Part shown: one piece after another, positions 1 through 14,500 of the stretch
Layout: every line of letters begins with the position of its first letter
Position numbering within the stretch: the stretch's first letter is position 1
NCBI RefSeq assembly: GCF_002443255.2
Contig: NW_019211455.1
Coordinates: forward strand, 52,662,801-52,726,800
DNA: 64,000 bases
From: Varroa destructor
Taxonomy: Eukaryota; Arthropoda; Arachnida; Mesostigmata; Varroidae
Direction: 5' to 3'
The notes under the pieces: model-generated
The model's database searches: none
Told to the model about the DNA's origin: nothing
The model's input: the letters and a program-made list of their open reading frames with translations, nothing else
Made by a program: the position numbers and the translations under genes

Positions 1-3000
1 CCCAGAAGATAAATCCCACGATGTGGTAGCAGTTTTTGACGTGAGTAATGTGTAATCGTTTCGAGACGTTTGCTGTTAATAGATATTAAGTCTAACTAAG
101 ATATTGCACAAATCATGTATAACCAACGACCACAAGTGTCCGCTTGAACAATCCGGCTTAATGGATGTGGAGATTTTTAGATAGCCGTCCAAATTATAGG
201 AAGCGTGCCATTGTATCTCTAAGTTGGCATGTACATGACATAGTAAGACAAGGGAGAGATATTGAAAACAATCTGATTAAATAACGATCATCGGACATAG
301 ACATGTTGTCAGTTCTCCTCACGAGAACGCATCTCATGGTCGCGTAGTTACATTGTCGTCTCTATAGCACCTCGATGAATAGACAGACATTTATTGAACT
401 TTATCTCATCGGAACGGCATGACCCCCGTTGGGTGGTACGCCGCATGGCGAAATCTGTTCACGCAGTAAAACGGACCGTGTTCTCATACGACGAATGATT
501 AGGTAACTTATGCAATTTATCATACAGAAAAACAACGAAGTTCCCCGAACTAGCTTAGATAGAATATTAAATAAGCTAGCAGAACACATTTTTGGAGCGC
601 TTCCTAACTGCAAAGCAACATCCATAATGATAATAGCAAATATAGTTGCCTCGTAAGTTACATCTGTAGCTGTTTAAAGTTGGCATATTATCCCATAATT
701 GCAGTATATGTTTTTCTAAGATATTTTCCTATGCGCAAGTGGGCAACTGCATTAGTTACTTAGCAAGATATTATAATATACGTAAGTCGATTGGTTTGAC
801 CTCCCACTAGTGAGGAATAATCCGGCGAAGTCAAATGGCGCTCATCATCAGAACCAAAAAGAAGGGAACAAAGCGGGTAAGTGGATGCTGTGCGACAAAG
901 CCATAAGGGCTGACGACAAACATGAAAAATCGTCAAAGGAAGCTTCTCGCTTTCTTCGAGTCAACTTCTCGTTGCCTTATTCATACGTGCGCTCCACGTA
1001 ACTTTAAACATACCTGCAGCACCTTTAAAGATATAGTTGAATTTAGGGTCTTTCTTCGTCGTTGTCGTTCGCCGTTAAAGACGCCATCGTTACTGTAAGC
1101 ACTAGCAAGATTTCGTCTTTAGCTTGAATCGCGTGCGTAAAATTAATCTTGAACAGCGAGTGGAACAGGCGGATGGCTTCGTGTTCTGTGTCTGGGCGTA
1201 AATGGCATGACCCTCGTGATGAGCTGCTGACTCGCCGTAAAAGAAAATGATCATATTCTTCATAGAGACGTAATTAGCTGTGTAGACTTATGTTCTATTC
1301 TGGTATCCGACGTGTTGAAAAAGAGCTCTGTGAATAATTAGCTTAGCAGTGGCCTTTCGTCAACGACGCCAAAGACCACTGTATTCTAGCTAGAAGGCTA
1401 GCAATAGCCCGTGCAAATATAAATAGATAATGCCACGTATGATCCCAAGAGTAATTCGTTGACACCACCGGCAGTCAGAGCTGAATTGGCCACATGGCTA
1501 TGGCAAATCGGACAAAACGTAAAAGTCCCTCTGAGTCTTTTACTCCAACGTTGGTCAAGATCAGCTGACAGTAGGCAGCGGAGATCAACATTCAGGAAGA
1601 CACTTATTACGGTTTTAGGTGCTAGTTTGCATGTTGCATCCGATTTATTTGACTCAATAGGTGAGCGGAATGCCACGTGTTTTCCCTTCAAGAAGATAAA
1701 ACGCTAGTCGGAAGTTCATTGCATGAATACTGGTGGCTCCATCTATGAATCGAAACCATCACGCGTTGTGTACTTGTATGGCACAGATATTCGGCATACA
1801 TTATGGTATGATTGGGTTGAAATGAATAATTGCATTATCAAACTTGTTAATTATTGATAGCTCTCCACTGCTCCTTCTGCTGACGACATTCTCTGAAATC
1901 TATAGTGCTTTTTCAATCAGATCTCGTTCCTACTATCCTTTAGATAGTGTCTAATGTGTTTTTCCTTTTTTCTCATGTTTAATTTTTCATGGCTAGAGCA
2001 TGCATGTCACTTGAATAACATGTTTGCTTTTAGTTCTTTCCGTTACGGAACATGAAACTGTCGAAAGTGTCATAGGTTGATTTACAGGCGGCGGCGGCGG
2101 CAAGGTTGCCTGAAGGTCACGCCTTAGTCAAGTGGAAGAGGTACTTCTAGAGGCATGCGCGAAATGAACTAGCTCTAGCGAATTTATTGCAGTCAGTTAG
2201 AGCGGAGACACTTTTAGATTGCGCTTGCCAGCCAGGAAAATCGAATCATAGTGGGGCTCTGGAGTCTCGTATCTCTACGCTTTTCTCCGGACTGTTGATG
2301 TTAGTTCGCCGCAAAGGACATTTTCAATTCGGCCCTAGATGTTTCTGAGGTCCTCAGAAGCTTTTTACTTTAGACTTTTGGGTAGTGAACTTGCATCATC
2401 AACAGGTCCTCTTGTGCGCTACTAACCTCACAAATCCTATTAGAGCTTTTCGTCTCTATAAACTTTGGATCTTTGCTTGTGTTATGGCTTTTTTTTGTTC
2501 CTAGCACATCCACACAGGGGTTATGCTGCTAAATGTAATCGATTCTTGCTTCACTGGGCGTAAAATCTCTTAGGGGACCGTCTAGCCTCGAATTAAATCT
2601 CTTAGAAGATACAAGCTCTAGAAGATTTAGTTACGTCTACCATAAACTAGATAAAGGCCAAAATTGCAACTACTCGAAGTTCAGGATAGCGCCACGGCCT
2701 AAGTATACATACTTACTTCTAGTACCTACCTAAAGACATTACCTTAAAACTATTTTCATGTTATTCGCTACGTATTTGGTTTATCTTCAGCGAACGCTAT
2801 GAATACTACGATATTTATTTTACTTAAGTTTACCTAAGATGATCATGATCTTTCATCAGATACCCACACAATTCTCCCGCAAATTTATTTATCTTCTGTT
2901 TCTAATTAATTGCTTATAACTAGGTGAGTATAACTGTACGTTTTTCCAGCGTTTCTAGACTCGGTACCATTTAATATAGAAAAATGTTTTCATTATGTAA

Positions 3001-5343
3001 AAATGCCTTCCTTCAAGTGCTGTCGAACTTGTGATCACATCATGCAAAAAAATCATGCAAATACCACAGCATATACCATAGCAAATACCAAGTTCTACCA
3101 TAACATACTGTCTTCAAATGATGTAAGCATCGTATGATTACATACTACTTACGTCCCGAATAACGATAATGAACCTTGGCGTCTTCTCGTGCGTTAGTTA
3201 GCTAGTTGGGGTACGTGTTGCTATAGATCAAGTATCATAAGATAAATATATATATCTATATATATACATATCTGAGCGAATGGCAGCAAAATATTTGTTC
3301 CTGCCAGCTAATGCAAGGTCGAAGTTAACCCAGTTCGCTTTAGGTTGTTGGCAACGAATGGGATGACTGGCAATATGGCCGAAATTGTAAAAGAGGTGCT
3401 CAAACGTCTCGTTGATTAACAGTTTCCCCCAATGGAGCTCGACAACGACGTCAATGATTCTAAGGAATGGTTCTCGCCGGTTCCGACTTCAAGGTCGCTG
3501 AACGATAGGCACAAGTAAGTCTTTATGAAAATCTGTCTGCACAGTTTTCCTGGAGGAGCCCGATTCGCTGCAACAGTTTCTTTGTCGCCTTAGGTCGTCC
3601 GGGGCGCCGTTCGAATGGTTCGTATAAGGTGAATGAGAACTGTTCGATAAGCTGAAGCCTAAAGTCGACTTCAGCGTATTCTCAGTTATCGTCCAGCGGT
3701 GAAGTCGGTGAACTCTGCGAACTTCATCCGAATTAGTTCCGAGTAGTCCGAGACTATACGCCGGAGAAACCTGGCATTCCCTTCCGGAAGCATACCCATC
3801 AAATAAGGGCCCCTAGCAGTCTGCTGCTGTTCCATAAGGCGGCCATAACGCGCAGCGTTCTAAGGTAGGATTTGCAATTATCAAGTCAGGACGAACGAAA
3901 ATGGCAGACTCCAGCTATGTTGACATTGAAGCTCGAATGCCATCGTGTGGGTTCACGGAATCATATGTTTGCAATTAAATACCATTTTCAGTGCATTGAT
4001 CATATCGCATGAACTAAGCAGTTCTCGGTGGGCGGCAGTAATACGGGCGTTTCAAAAAGTTTACTTTCAAAAATGACACATTGTGTCAAACCAGTCTACG
4101 AAAGTTAGCCGAAGCCTTGGTGTTTCAAACCTATCTTCGTTGCCACTCGAATGTTAACAAGACCCGCACGCTGACTGATGGTGTGCTTCTTTCCGGATAG
4201 GGGGATACGAATCGGAGCACGCGAGTATGTTCGAGGCTGTTATGAGTGCCGACTTGCGGGAGAAAGCTAAGGAAAAAGTGCAGTAAACCCGCCGCTAGAG
4301 GCTGATGAGTCGACTCTGTTGGGCAGAGTGAACAATTGCGATCACAATTAGCATGACCACGACAACAGAATGTGTTCCAGAACAGGGAGCATTTTTTTGG
4401 GACGAAAGGCCTCTTTTTGGCGGACTGGTGCTCCAGGGTGCCTTCGGTAGTGCCCGACGCCGAATGTGTACTACCTCAATCGTTCTCGTAAACAACGGGG
4501 CTCCTAGACACGCGCATGACGAAGCTACAATGGGGTTTAAGCAGCCCGTCGTGCAGAACCCACGGACGTTAGTGGATATTAACCTGATTATTAAGTGGGA
4601 ACATCCCTCAGATAAACGTGGCCGAGGGGTTAGGTTAAATCAAATACTGTAGAGTGAATATGCGTGTACAATGCGGTAAGAAACAATATGCTAGATCTTA
4701 TCACATAAACGAGTGCTGCCTCAATAATGCATAACAACCACGCATCGTTTTGTAATGTCCATGTGTCGGCTTTGTATCGATTATCCACTTGCTAAACGTA
4801 AAAAGGGGACACACAGTGTAGTCACAACGATGACCTTTTTGTGTGATCAAGTCGAATATTGCCGCTGGTAAATGTTTATTATATAGTTGGCTGTTGATGT
4901 TAGTGGAAAATAACATACTTCTATGGAATGTTTATAGAAAAAAAAGTAATGCAAGGTTAAGTATAATCAAATACTTTTTCCACATATAAACTTGCTTGTT
5001 TCTCATTGAATTATTATTATAAAGTCTTACTGAAAAATTTTGAACGCAAACACTACGGAGAAGTGCTTATTTTGTTTGCTCATCACAACGCAAATTATCA
5101 TCCTGTTTCCTGGAAAACCAGCATTACTAAGGTGAACGTTTACATATATGGATTTGTCGTATGGCATTTCCACGAATTAGGCTTCATTCCATGTGTACAA
5201 TGTATAAAAGATGATTACAAGGCTTTGCTATCGAAACTATATTCAAATTGTCATTGTTATTTAAAATGGGTTTGTATAACTGCTAATATATTCTGTCGCC
5301 GTTTTATTACTTTTGGTGGGGCGGCCATACGATCATTGCAGGT
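1..5343. other. region upstream of numb, no identified gene
   Basis: AT-rich to about 3.3 kb, then a GC-richer patch from 3.3 to 4.65 kb with interrupted open frames on both strands (possibly a decayed element). A (GGC)5 tract lies at 2087-2101. The numb promoter and 5' UTR must lie here or further left, but I could not place them. Confidence 0.45.
2088..2140 (+). other. exon-like block with GCG repeat, upstream of numb
   Basis: GTTGATTTACAG is followed by four GCG units and an open frame AAAAARLPEGHALVKWKR ending at a possible donor AGAG|GTACTT. It could be a 5' exon of numb or nothing; the end phase is not decisive. Confidence 0.15.
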
Positions 5344-5509
5344 ATGGAGCGGATTCGTCGAAGTTTCCGAGATTCATTTCGTCGTAAAAAGGACGTCGTG
5401 GAGACGTGTAGCCCCCAGCTGTGGGCCGCTGACGAGGTGGCCGTACGTCAAGGTGACTGTTCGTTTCACGTCAAGTATCTCGGAGCCCTCGAAGTATTCG
5501 AATCCAGAG
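5344..5509 (+). CDS. numb: numb coding exon 1 (N-terminus and start of PTB domain)
   Basis: This exon encodes residues 1-55 plus one base of codon 56. It covers the basic N-terminus and the first PTB strands ([17 protein letters not shown]). The donor is G|GTAAGTT at 5510. The ATG lies two bases after a CAG, so a 5' non-coding or alternative N-terminal exon could splice at 5342. Drosophila has a longer isoform starting upstream of the equivalent Met; I could not find its counterpart here. Confidence 0.92.
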
Positions 5510-8500
5510 GTAAGTTAAAGTAGAAAGTTCGACAAAAAAGAGGGAGCCGAGAACAGAGCATATATAATAGTGGTCATATTCTAATTGCACATTTCTTTAC
5601 TTGGGTAATAAACGAAGAGTCCGAGATGGACCTAAAACGCATTGATCCTTCTCGTCCAATTCCGATATGTCCGCGAAGCATTACGGGACGTTTGATTGAG
5701 AGACAATTCTTGTAGACTTGTTGACTCACTCCGTACAGACATCGCTACGACGGTAAGCGAGTCGATTGTAACTATGAACTGAATTAGAACGACACATCAA
5801 AGATTTGGAGTCATAAAGTTACTACTTCAAATATTACCGGGTATGTGCGTGCGTGTGCACAGTACAGAAACAAGCGCCGTTTAGTTTTTACCTAGGCGTT
5901 ATTGTTGAGCTTATCTCTATCAGATAGTTTACCAATGATGTTACGAATAGTAGTGAGATAAGTCCTATATATCGAATCGCTCAGGTGTTGTGTTATATCA
6001 GTCAGCACAGTAACGCTTATCTTCGTCTCGCGGAGATAATCGGTCCCTGTTTAATAATCAAATATCAGCAGATGGCCAGACAAGTAAGCTTCTTGCGCAG
6101 CGTTTCAGTGTTGATGTATCGATGAACAAGCTGGTCTGTTACCACGCGAAACACTCGTAAACGCTCGGTAGCAGCTAACCGAGCTTAATTTACCCGCCAC
6201 TTATTTCAACTATCTGCGTCTGCTCATGTAAACATGTCCAAGTAAATATACCGATGACTGAAATTTTTTGAATGAAAACTCAAAAACTCCTAAACTATTA
6301 TATAAAATATTTTATATTTTTTGTTTATCCTTATTTTATCTATATAAAAATGAAGAAGGACAAAAAAAGAAATAGATTAAAAAAAACGGTAAAAAGACCA
6401 ATGGAGAATTAGCTGGTCCTCGAGCAACATCCGTTATCTCATTATTTTCTGAAGATATTTATTAACTGAGCAAACAGTCACGACTGAATATCACTTTGTT
6501 GGTTAATAATCCGTAGAAAAATCCGTTGGTAATCCGTAGAAAAATCGTCAAATCAAAAGAAATTAATGTAGTTTATTCACGTGAAAATCTTCATCCGCAA
6601 ATCATATAAGAGCGCCTTTAACATTGATTAGATTAATTCAACGAGCCTTACGACAATTTAAAAAAAAATAGTGTATCGGTATTTATTAAGATTTGATAGA
6701 TATGCTGTTGAAAAATAGCACTCGGGGAAGTTGGATAATTCCTTTGCTAAGTGACAGTAAATTTTATGTGAAAAAACATAGTGTACACTTTTGGCTACTA
6801 ACTAGTCACATTGCGGCTCTAAAGAAGGCATCGTTGATTGTCTGCTATTCCCTGTACGGAGCTGCAAATATACGATGTACGTATTTTGAGCGTTAGCTAG
6901 CCGTTTTACTCTTGCACATATGAAATGCATAAGCAGAAAAATAGGATAGGGCCTAAAGAGAACCTGAATGAGCCTACACTATATTTTCGTTACAATCGGT
7001 ATATTAAGTTGAACGTTAAAACTTATTTCAATTCATCTTTCAAATTTATTGTATCGTATTTCAAATATTCATCTTAAGGCATCACCGCCACTGGAAAAAT
7101 CTTTGCCTTGTCAACCCGTTAACGTTTCCCTCCTGTTTATAATATAAATTTTACTTCCAGGCCACTGATGGTATACCAACATAAGAAGTCCAGCGACTTA
7201 TGTGGGTATCGTTTACTGCAGAAGCATCATCAGATAAGAATCTATTGCGGTAAATCTGCATCCGGAATCGCTTATTTTTGCTTTCAAAGAGAGAAGCTTT
7301 CGTATCCGCAACTGTTCGAATTGATATTTGATATAAGTGAATTCGGGGCCGTGTGATCGTAGTGGTCCCGTGTAAAAACTGCCTCTGATCCGCTTTGCTT
7401 CCTGCAGAGTATATTTTAGTTACATTGAATCTTCGATCATATGGATTGTAGCCTTCGTTCTCCAGCTGGTTTGCTAGACAAGAACGTTACAGGAAGAAAG
7501 TGTCAAGGTGAAAGCTATGGGAGGACCTTTGAGAGCGTTTGCGGCTGCATTCCCTGTTGACCTGGCCCCTGCAATACCTGGTAATAAACGTTGAGCCGTG
7601 CGTGACTCTGGCTCTCGTTTACGTCGTAAATAAGCTGATACTTTTTACTGTATAAGTCCAACTTACAAATCTACGCCAAAGAATCTAGGAATATTCAGTT
7701 ATAGCTGGTCATCCTTTTTTTGCAAACGTAGCTGGGGCATACGCAGACCCAGAAGGCTCTCGCACCACCATGCTTGTAAATAACCAATTAGAACTTGGAA
7801 CAAAAGGCCAAAAAGGTCCCAGTTACCTCTATTACTACGCGAACGTACTCTTCTTAGCTGAAGATCGTGCTGGTTACAACTTCTCTTTTCTGCCCTTCTG
7901 CCTGTACCTAACTCTGTGACTGCATCAGGTACGCGGTAATTGAAATCGTATTTAGTTATTATAGTTTTCGTGTATAGGAAATAACTCTTATTGCAAAAGC
8001 CCATGCCAATAAAGCTACTGCGTACAAAGTTAGCTCCTTCCGTGCCCACAAGATAGTTCAGCGGCAACATGTTTGCCCATTCAAGTTAGGGGCACGTGAG
8101 GCGGTCTAGATTCGAATTTCAGAGTAGACACAGTTTGTATCGTGTTAAGAGCCAGCGATCTGAAACTACTCCTAGCGTCAGTATTAGACGTAAAAGTATA
8201 TATACTTACAGTGCTTTTAATGGCATCCACGAAGTTTAACATGGAACTCACATAATAGGTAACATATCCTAACCCACTATTATCTGTCATCCAACACATC
8301 ATAGTCTACTAACAGTGGAAAACGGTCCAATCAATGGAGGACCAATCAGTATTTTGATACTGTTACGTAACCTGGGAATCGAATACGACAAAACGTTATA
8401 CCTAGGGGGTGACAGTTCAATTTTGGCCTTTTCGTATTTATAATTCACTTTGGCTCCATCTCGAACAACCGTACGGACAACTACGAGTGGTTTATATTTG

Positions 8501-11500
8501 TTTCTCTCATCGAACATGTCCAGTATATAATTCGTTGCCGTAGCATTGATATTAAGCCGAGTTTCCCAAGGGATCTACTTCGAGTTCCTCTAATAATAGT
8601 AATATTAATAGTATTAGTAGCTAATTATCTTAGTTATGGAGTTTTAGCCATAATTTTGCATAATTAAATAGAACAGTTTAACTCAGCTAATATTGAAATA
8701 TAAGTGGCCGACTCGACTGGCGGCGGTTCTATCCACTATTAACTCTTCCCTATTCCCCTAAATCGAATTATCATCTGATTTCGTTGCTCCAGGATTTGTA
8801 GACTCTGGGGCGAACGCCGGTCTATTCTTCCGGCATTATTGACATTCGATATACGATGCTTTCTACAGTAGAGCCAGCTTTTCGTGCGGTAACTTTGGTA
8901 GAACTCAATGTAGAGGGATTAAAGTATTGCCAGATGTAACCTGCAGTACACACGGAACCCAGTAGGGCAAGAATCTTTCATAATTCTCAGCGTCGGTACC
9001 GTTATCATTGTTTCATTATGTCATTTTCGCATTCACTTTCAGCATATTTAGCATTTATAAAAGCAATGAGCAGCATCCTAATAACCTGACCGTCACAGAG
9101 CAAAGCACGGATTCGCTCCTCATTCATTACAGTCGTCGTCCTTGTTATTTAAATTCCGCTTTTGTGCGCTCCGACTCTTTCTCCGACGACCTCAAACCCA
9201 CGTAATCATTCGTGTTTGATGACGCAAATTTGAACAATATGTAATTATTGTGGCAGTACGATTTACGCAGCGCGTAGGCACTGATAGGCAATTAACGTTA
9301 ACGAGTCCAGGAATCGCCCTGGCGTGAATCTCATATTTCCGCTTTACACGCCGCCTCGTATTCCGTATCGGCATGCGATCGATACCTATGTCTCTCTCAA
9401 AGCAACGGGCTACATCCCTAAACTGAAACTACAAGCCGACGCAAGTGCGGACCTTCCCTATGTCTTAAATTTTACGTCCGATGTCGCTGTTAGGCATTCC
9501 ATCAATCAGGCAGCTGGGTCTCGACCACGAAACCCGTTTGTGCTTACGCTTGAGCCTTGACCACAACATGTCCTTAAAGTTAAAGGTTAAACAAGTGGAG
9601 ATCCTATGTATTGTCAGGCTTAACCGGTCATACAGATACATTTCTCTTCCGCTGGTTAACGTAATGCGATAAAGACTGAATACGGTTGTTCATGGTGTTT
9701 TCCAAATCCACTGTGGAGAACTACTGCTGTTATGAAACAATCAGTTAGTTAAACGTAACGTTCTGAGCAGATTGGACAGGACGTGTCCCTCTCTAGAAAC
9801 ATAAATTATTCCGCTGCCAAAACAGGAAATGAACTTTTCAGAAAGATGCAGAATTTAGTCCATAGCTCATTGCGTCTGCTAATGGCGGAACTCGTGGGTC
9901 GCGATATTACCGGGTCGGTGTTTCTGTGGTAATTTTATACAAATCCAATTATAAAATCGCCTTAATATCGCGCTGTACAACTTTATCGCATAGATACATC
10001 TTAAAAAAGATACTTGTAGCTCAAAAAAGTTTTATCTAAAGTTTATCTAAAAATTATTTCTGTATCGTTGGCAAACCTACAGCATTGCAACCGTACTGCA
10101 AAAAGACCGCATTCAACCAAACATAATGTCCTCGAAGTTAAACGTCTGCGTCCACTTAGCGTGCCCGATGCCAAATAATAAATAACAGGTTCCGAAAGGC
10201 AGGAACTTGCAAGACCAAGTATGTGGGCCAAGAAAAGTAGGTCCCATTGAGTTCCTTTGGGCAAATGATTTCTCCACTAGTGTGAAACATAGAGGTGCCC
10301 TGGCCGCAAAAATTCGGTAGAAATTTGCCACATAAATGCAGTACGGTCGAAAACTTACCATTTTTTCTGTTATGTACCTCACTTCCATTCGAGTCAGAAC
10401 TTGATAGTACACTGCTGATACCAGTATATCTAAGTATCCAACACTATGGTCGCTCAACATAGCTAATGAAGCCCGTTGGTAATGAGACCACAAAGTAATA
10501 ATAATATTCAAAACAGGCTTGTATATCTCGGTATTTATCGTTCTTGGTTTAAGCTATCGGACTCATCATTACCATGATTAACTGCTTCTTCACTGTGTAT
10601 CGTCGAATTGCGACAGGTCGTATCTCTTTCGTAAATCCAGCTTTAGCAATTTTCATGGTTGCTAGCAAAACATTTCACAGGGTCTTCGTCTTTGCTTAGG
10701 CCAGTGATCACGGGTTACGGTCCGCTACATTTCCCTGACAATTCCACAACTTCGCCTTAAGAATGTCAAATTTATCACCGTATGATAAGGATCATCGCAG
10801 CTATTTTTGGTTATGCGGTGTATATCTATCGTCATAACTACTTCTGTAAAGATCTCTTTGTTTATCAGTCGCGCGAAAGAAAACTTGAAAACGAAGTTCC
10901 GGAAACAACCTAATCTTTCGCTCTCCATTCATGCAAGTCACTTGCCCCTCGCTACAGGAGGAGTACGGTGATGGATAATTGCTTTTTAAAATTAGTTTTT
11001 AGTTGTTTTAAAGCTAGAATGGCTTTTGTATACACATGTGACAAAATACATTATAGGATATTCTCCGAGGTATGTAGATAAGTATGTATTACGTATACGT
11101 GATATTAGAGACGCTACGAAATTAAGTCCGCTCATCGTGCCCTTGGAAAAGAAACATTTCAATTTATCCGCAGAGGCGGCTTCCATTTAAGCGCTTACAC
11201 CACAAATTACCCGAAGTACGTCGGCGTGTTTTGTAGAGAGTTTGTGAAGTTCTGTTTGATATGTTTTGCTTTGATCATTAAACATCTTTCATTAACTAGA
11301 TATAGTTTTCTAAGTTAATACTTGGGGAATTTGAATTTCCCATATGAAACTATCGCCCACCTCAGGATATGTATTATTTCATTGATCTGTTGAACGGTCG
11401 TAGAATGTGGGTTAAAAAGGGTTAAGAGGGCACACATCGGGCATTTTTCTGTTGACTTGACTATAGATGTCAATGGGAAATAAATACATATACGCTGGAC

Positions 11501-14500
11501 AGGTGTTGAAGCCAAGATCGACGGAGTCAGACTTTGTGTTATAGTGTAATCACATGCGCTACAACGCTTTTTGCCTTTATGGCGCCACTCTGAACAAGTG
11601 ACTTCTTTTGTGTAAAAGGGTTATGGATAAAAATGTAGAGAACGATCATACGAAGGATTCTAGGCAGTTTTCGATAATGTGTTGCATTCGATCCAGAAAC
11701 TCGAAAAGAAACAAGGTTGCGTGGAATATTGCTAAGCAATGGAAAAAACAACTCTGGATATTACACATGAGGCAGAATAATTGCCTTATGGTAGAATTGT
11801 TAGGCAAGTGCCTCAGGGAGGGGTTCAGTGCTTTACGATGCGCCATCAAAACCTGTTTCAATTGACTATACGTATACTAAAGTTAAATTGATGTTCTGAA
11901 GCAATAAATCGATTCAGGAACTTAAACAAAACACAGCTCAAATGAGGGATAATAATAATATCTAAAGTATTCGTGACATTCCGGACAAGACTTACTGTCG
12001 TTCTAGGAGCAAAACAACGATGGTTGACGTCCTTATCATGATGCATCGGGTCCGGGGTCACATTAGTGATTCAGCAATAAGTTCGTCATGCTGTATCGTT
12101 AAATTCTCATGTGTTATTTTCATTAAAATATGGAACGTCGTTTTACTGTTGCACCCTTGCAGATAATGGAGTGCCCCTCCAGAAGGTATCGATTATTATA
12201 TAGGCCTATAAAAAGCATGTCCGTAAACGCTATGTGACATATAGGTGAATGGTTACCACGGCCCGACTTGGTGGCAATAATTGTCACAGTTATATTCGTT
12301 TTGAAATGTTTCGATTGTGCGCAGTGATCTGCTTGCCGATTACTGCTGGTCGTGTTTATATCAACATGGCGTGATTATGGCCTAATTTTTCCCAAGAACT
12401 TAAAGGTGAGATGTAAGTTTTATTGAAATAGCATGTGCTTGCCGTGGAAACAGTTCAACTGTTATCGAAGTTTTTCTAGTATATATATATAATCTGTCCG
12501 ACGCTGATCAGCGGTGCCGGTAGTACTGTAGTCATTAAAGCTGTCGGTGGTTATAGTTATTTGCGCATCGGTCGCATAGGATTGGTTCCTAACTATTTGC
12601 TTTTACTGAGCAGTGGAACGGAACAGACTATGTATTTTTTATTTCGAAAAAGTTGTATGGGTCACCTGGAGGAGCGAGCACTAGTTACTTAAACAATCTC
12701 GCGGCTATGTATGGTCATATGGGTTTTGGTTAGAACTATGAAGAGGCCGTTTTTAGGCTTTTTCTCATAACTCTTGTAGAGATTACGTAGCACGTCAAAT
12801 CGAATATTTCTGACTATATATATATATGTGCTTGACATATATAGTGACAATATGTATACATGTAAATATGTAATCAAACGTCGTCCTTCTGTTCATTTCA
12901 GGTATGACAGTATGTGAGGAGGCATTGAAGACGTTACGGCATTCCAGAAAACGACCTGTAAAAGGAGTTCTGTACGTAACTGGTAAGTTGATGCACAAAA
13001 TCGATTTTTCTACGTACAAGAGACGGCAAAAATGTTAGATGTATTACGCTTTCATGTGTTTTGATCACTTTACGTCGATGCACCCAAATGTCTTTTGGGA
13101 AACAGGACTGTTTTAACTTAACGAGCCGGCAAGTTGGAATACGTTTTGAGGGTATTCGAATTGGAGCGTATCAATACATTTACCAGCACACAGATGGCGA
13201 TCGGAAAACGCCAATAATGAAAACACCGGAGCCTTAAACGACGTGCTAATCATTCAATATATATGAAAGTTGCTAGAGCTAGAAGGCGTAATAATTTCAA
13301 TGTTCTTCAGTCTACAAGCCTGCGAAGTTTACACAAGGCACGTTATCTACAACTAGGCTGAATACTCATATGCTCCTCAACCTGATGAAACCATTTGTGT
13401 CATAAGAGTTCATACGTTGGCCAGGGTATGCTAAAATGTATTTTCTATTCACCTACTTTCAAACAGCTTTAAGATTAACTTAAGGCACGATTTGAACGTT
13501 TTCATCTTTGTCCACGTCGAATAACCTTGCACAATTCGACCACTAATCGTAGCGTCGATGTGGCAGAAATCTCACTAACGAAAAGAAGAACTGGACCTTC
13601 CTTAATAAAGGAATAATTTTATTTTCGAAAGCGTTCCGAGTTAACCTGTGCCCTGCCCACTCTCTACCGTTCTGTCTACTCTTTGCTCCTCGCCCATTCT
13701 CTACTGGGTATTTCTCTGCATTTTAAGTTTATTAGAATAGTATTAGGACACAGTTCTTTTTAGTTATTGTGCAGAGCTGAGCTTTGGCCTGCATCACCTG
13801 TACCAACAAGCACGATAGATCTCTCTCCATTTATAACATTTCGTTCTCTTTGTGTCTAGTCACTTTATTTGTCTTAGGACGATAGCTGGTCGCCCCCAGA
13901 TGTTCGGTTCCGTCTGCGGGTCGTGATGGCCGGTAGACTAATTAAGACCACGGAAGACAAAGCAAAAACGGGATCTTGTTCCTGGTAGCAGTAGATCGAT
14001 ACGGACTTAAGTCGCTGGAAGATTGGAAGTGACCCCCCCCCCCTTTATTACTCCGATCGCCAATACCCATCGCAGCGAAAGCTTGCTCTAGAGCGATCTT
14101 ATTCTATTGCCTAAAAGGCTGTAGGATATTCCTACATCTTACTACCAGTCCGTTGCCTGTGTCCTTTCTTCCAAGATAGCACCGTTCGAGGTGCATTAAA
14201 GTTCGAGACGTATTTTTTCTCAAGCTTTTTACATGAACTACTAATGAAATAACTAATTAAGAGAGGCTAAAAAAAGGCTTTGATATCGATAGCACGAAGG
14301 GGCAACTATTTTTTAGATACAAGAACCCAAACAAAGCTGGCCACATAGCCTCCTACCATAGCGATGCTTCCAGAGCTGCTGTTGTTCGCTAAAGGGGGCA
14401 GGGGGGGGGGGGGGCAGCTCTTTTTTTGTGGATGGCGAACGTAACGGAACAGATAGCACAACCAGCAGTCAAATGGTGAATGACTCAGCCGCACATCCTA

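Noticed and set aside
9324..9560. 78-codon plus-strand open stretch in numb intron 1
   Set aside because: No ATG at its start, no convincing splice sites and no recognised domain; a second overlapping frame of similar length suggests chance in a GC-richer patch.
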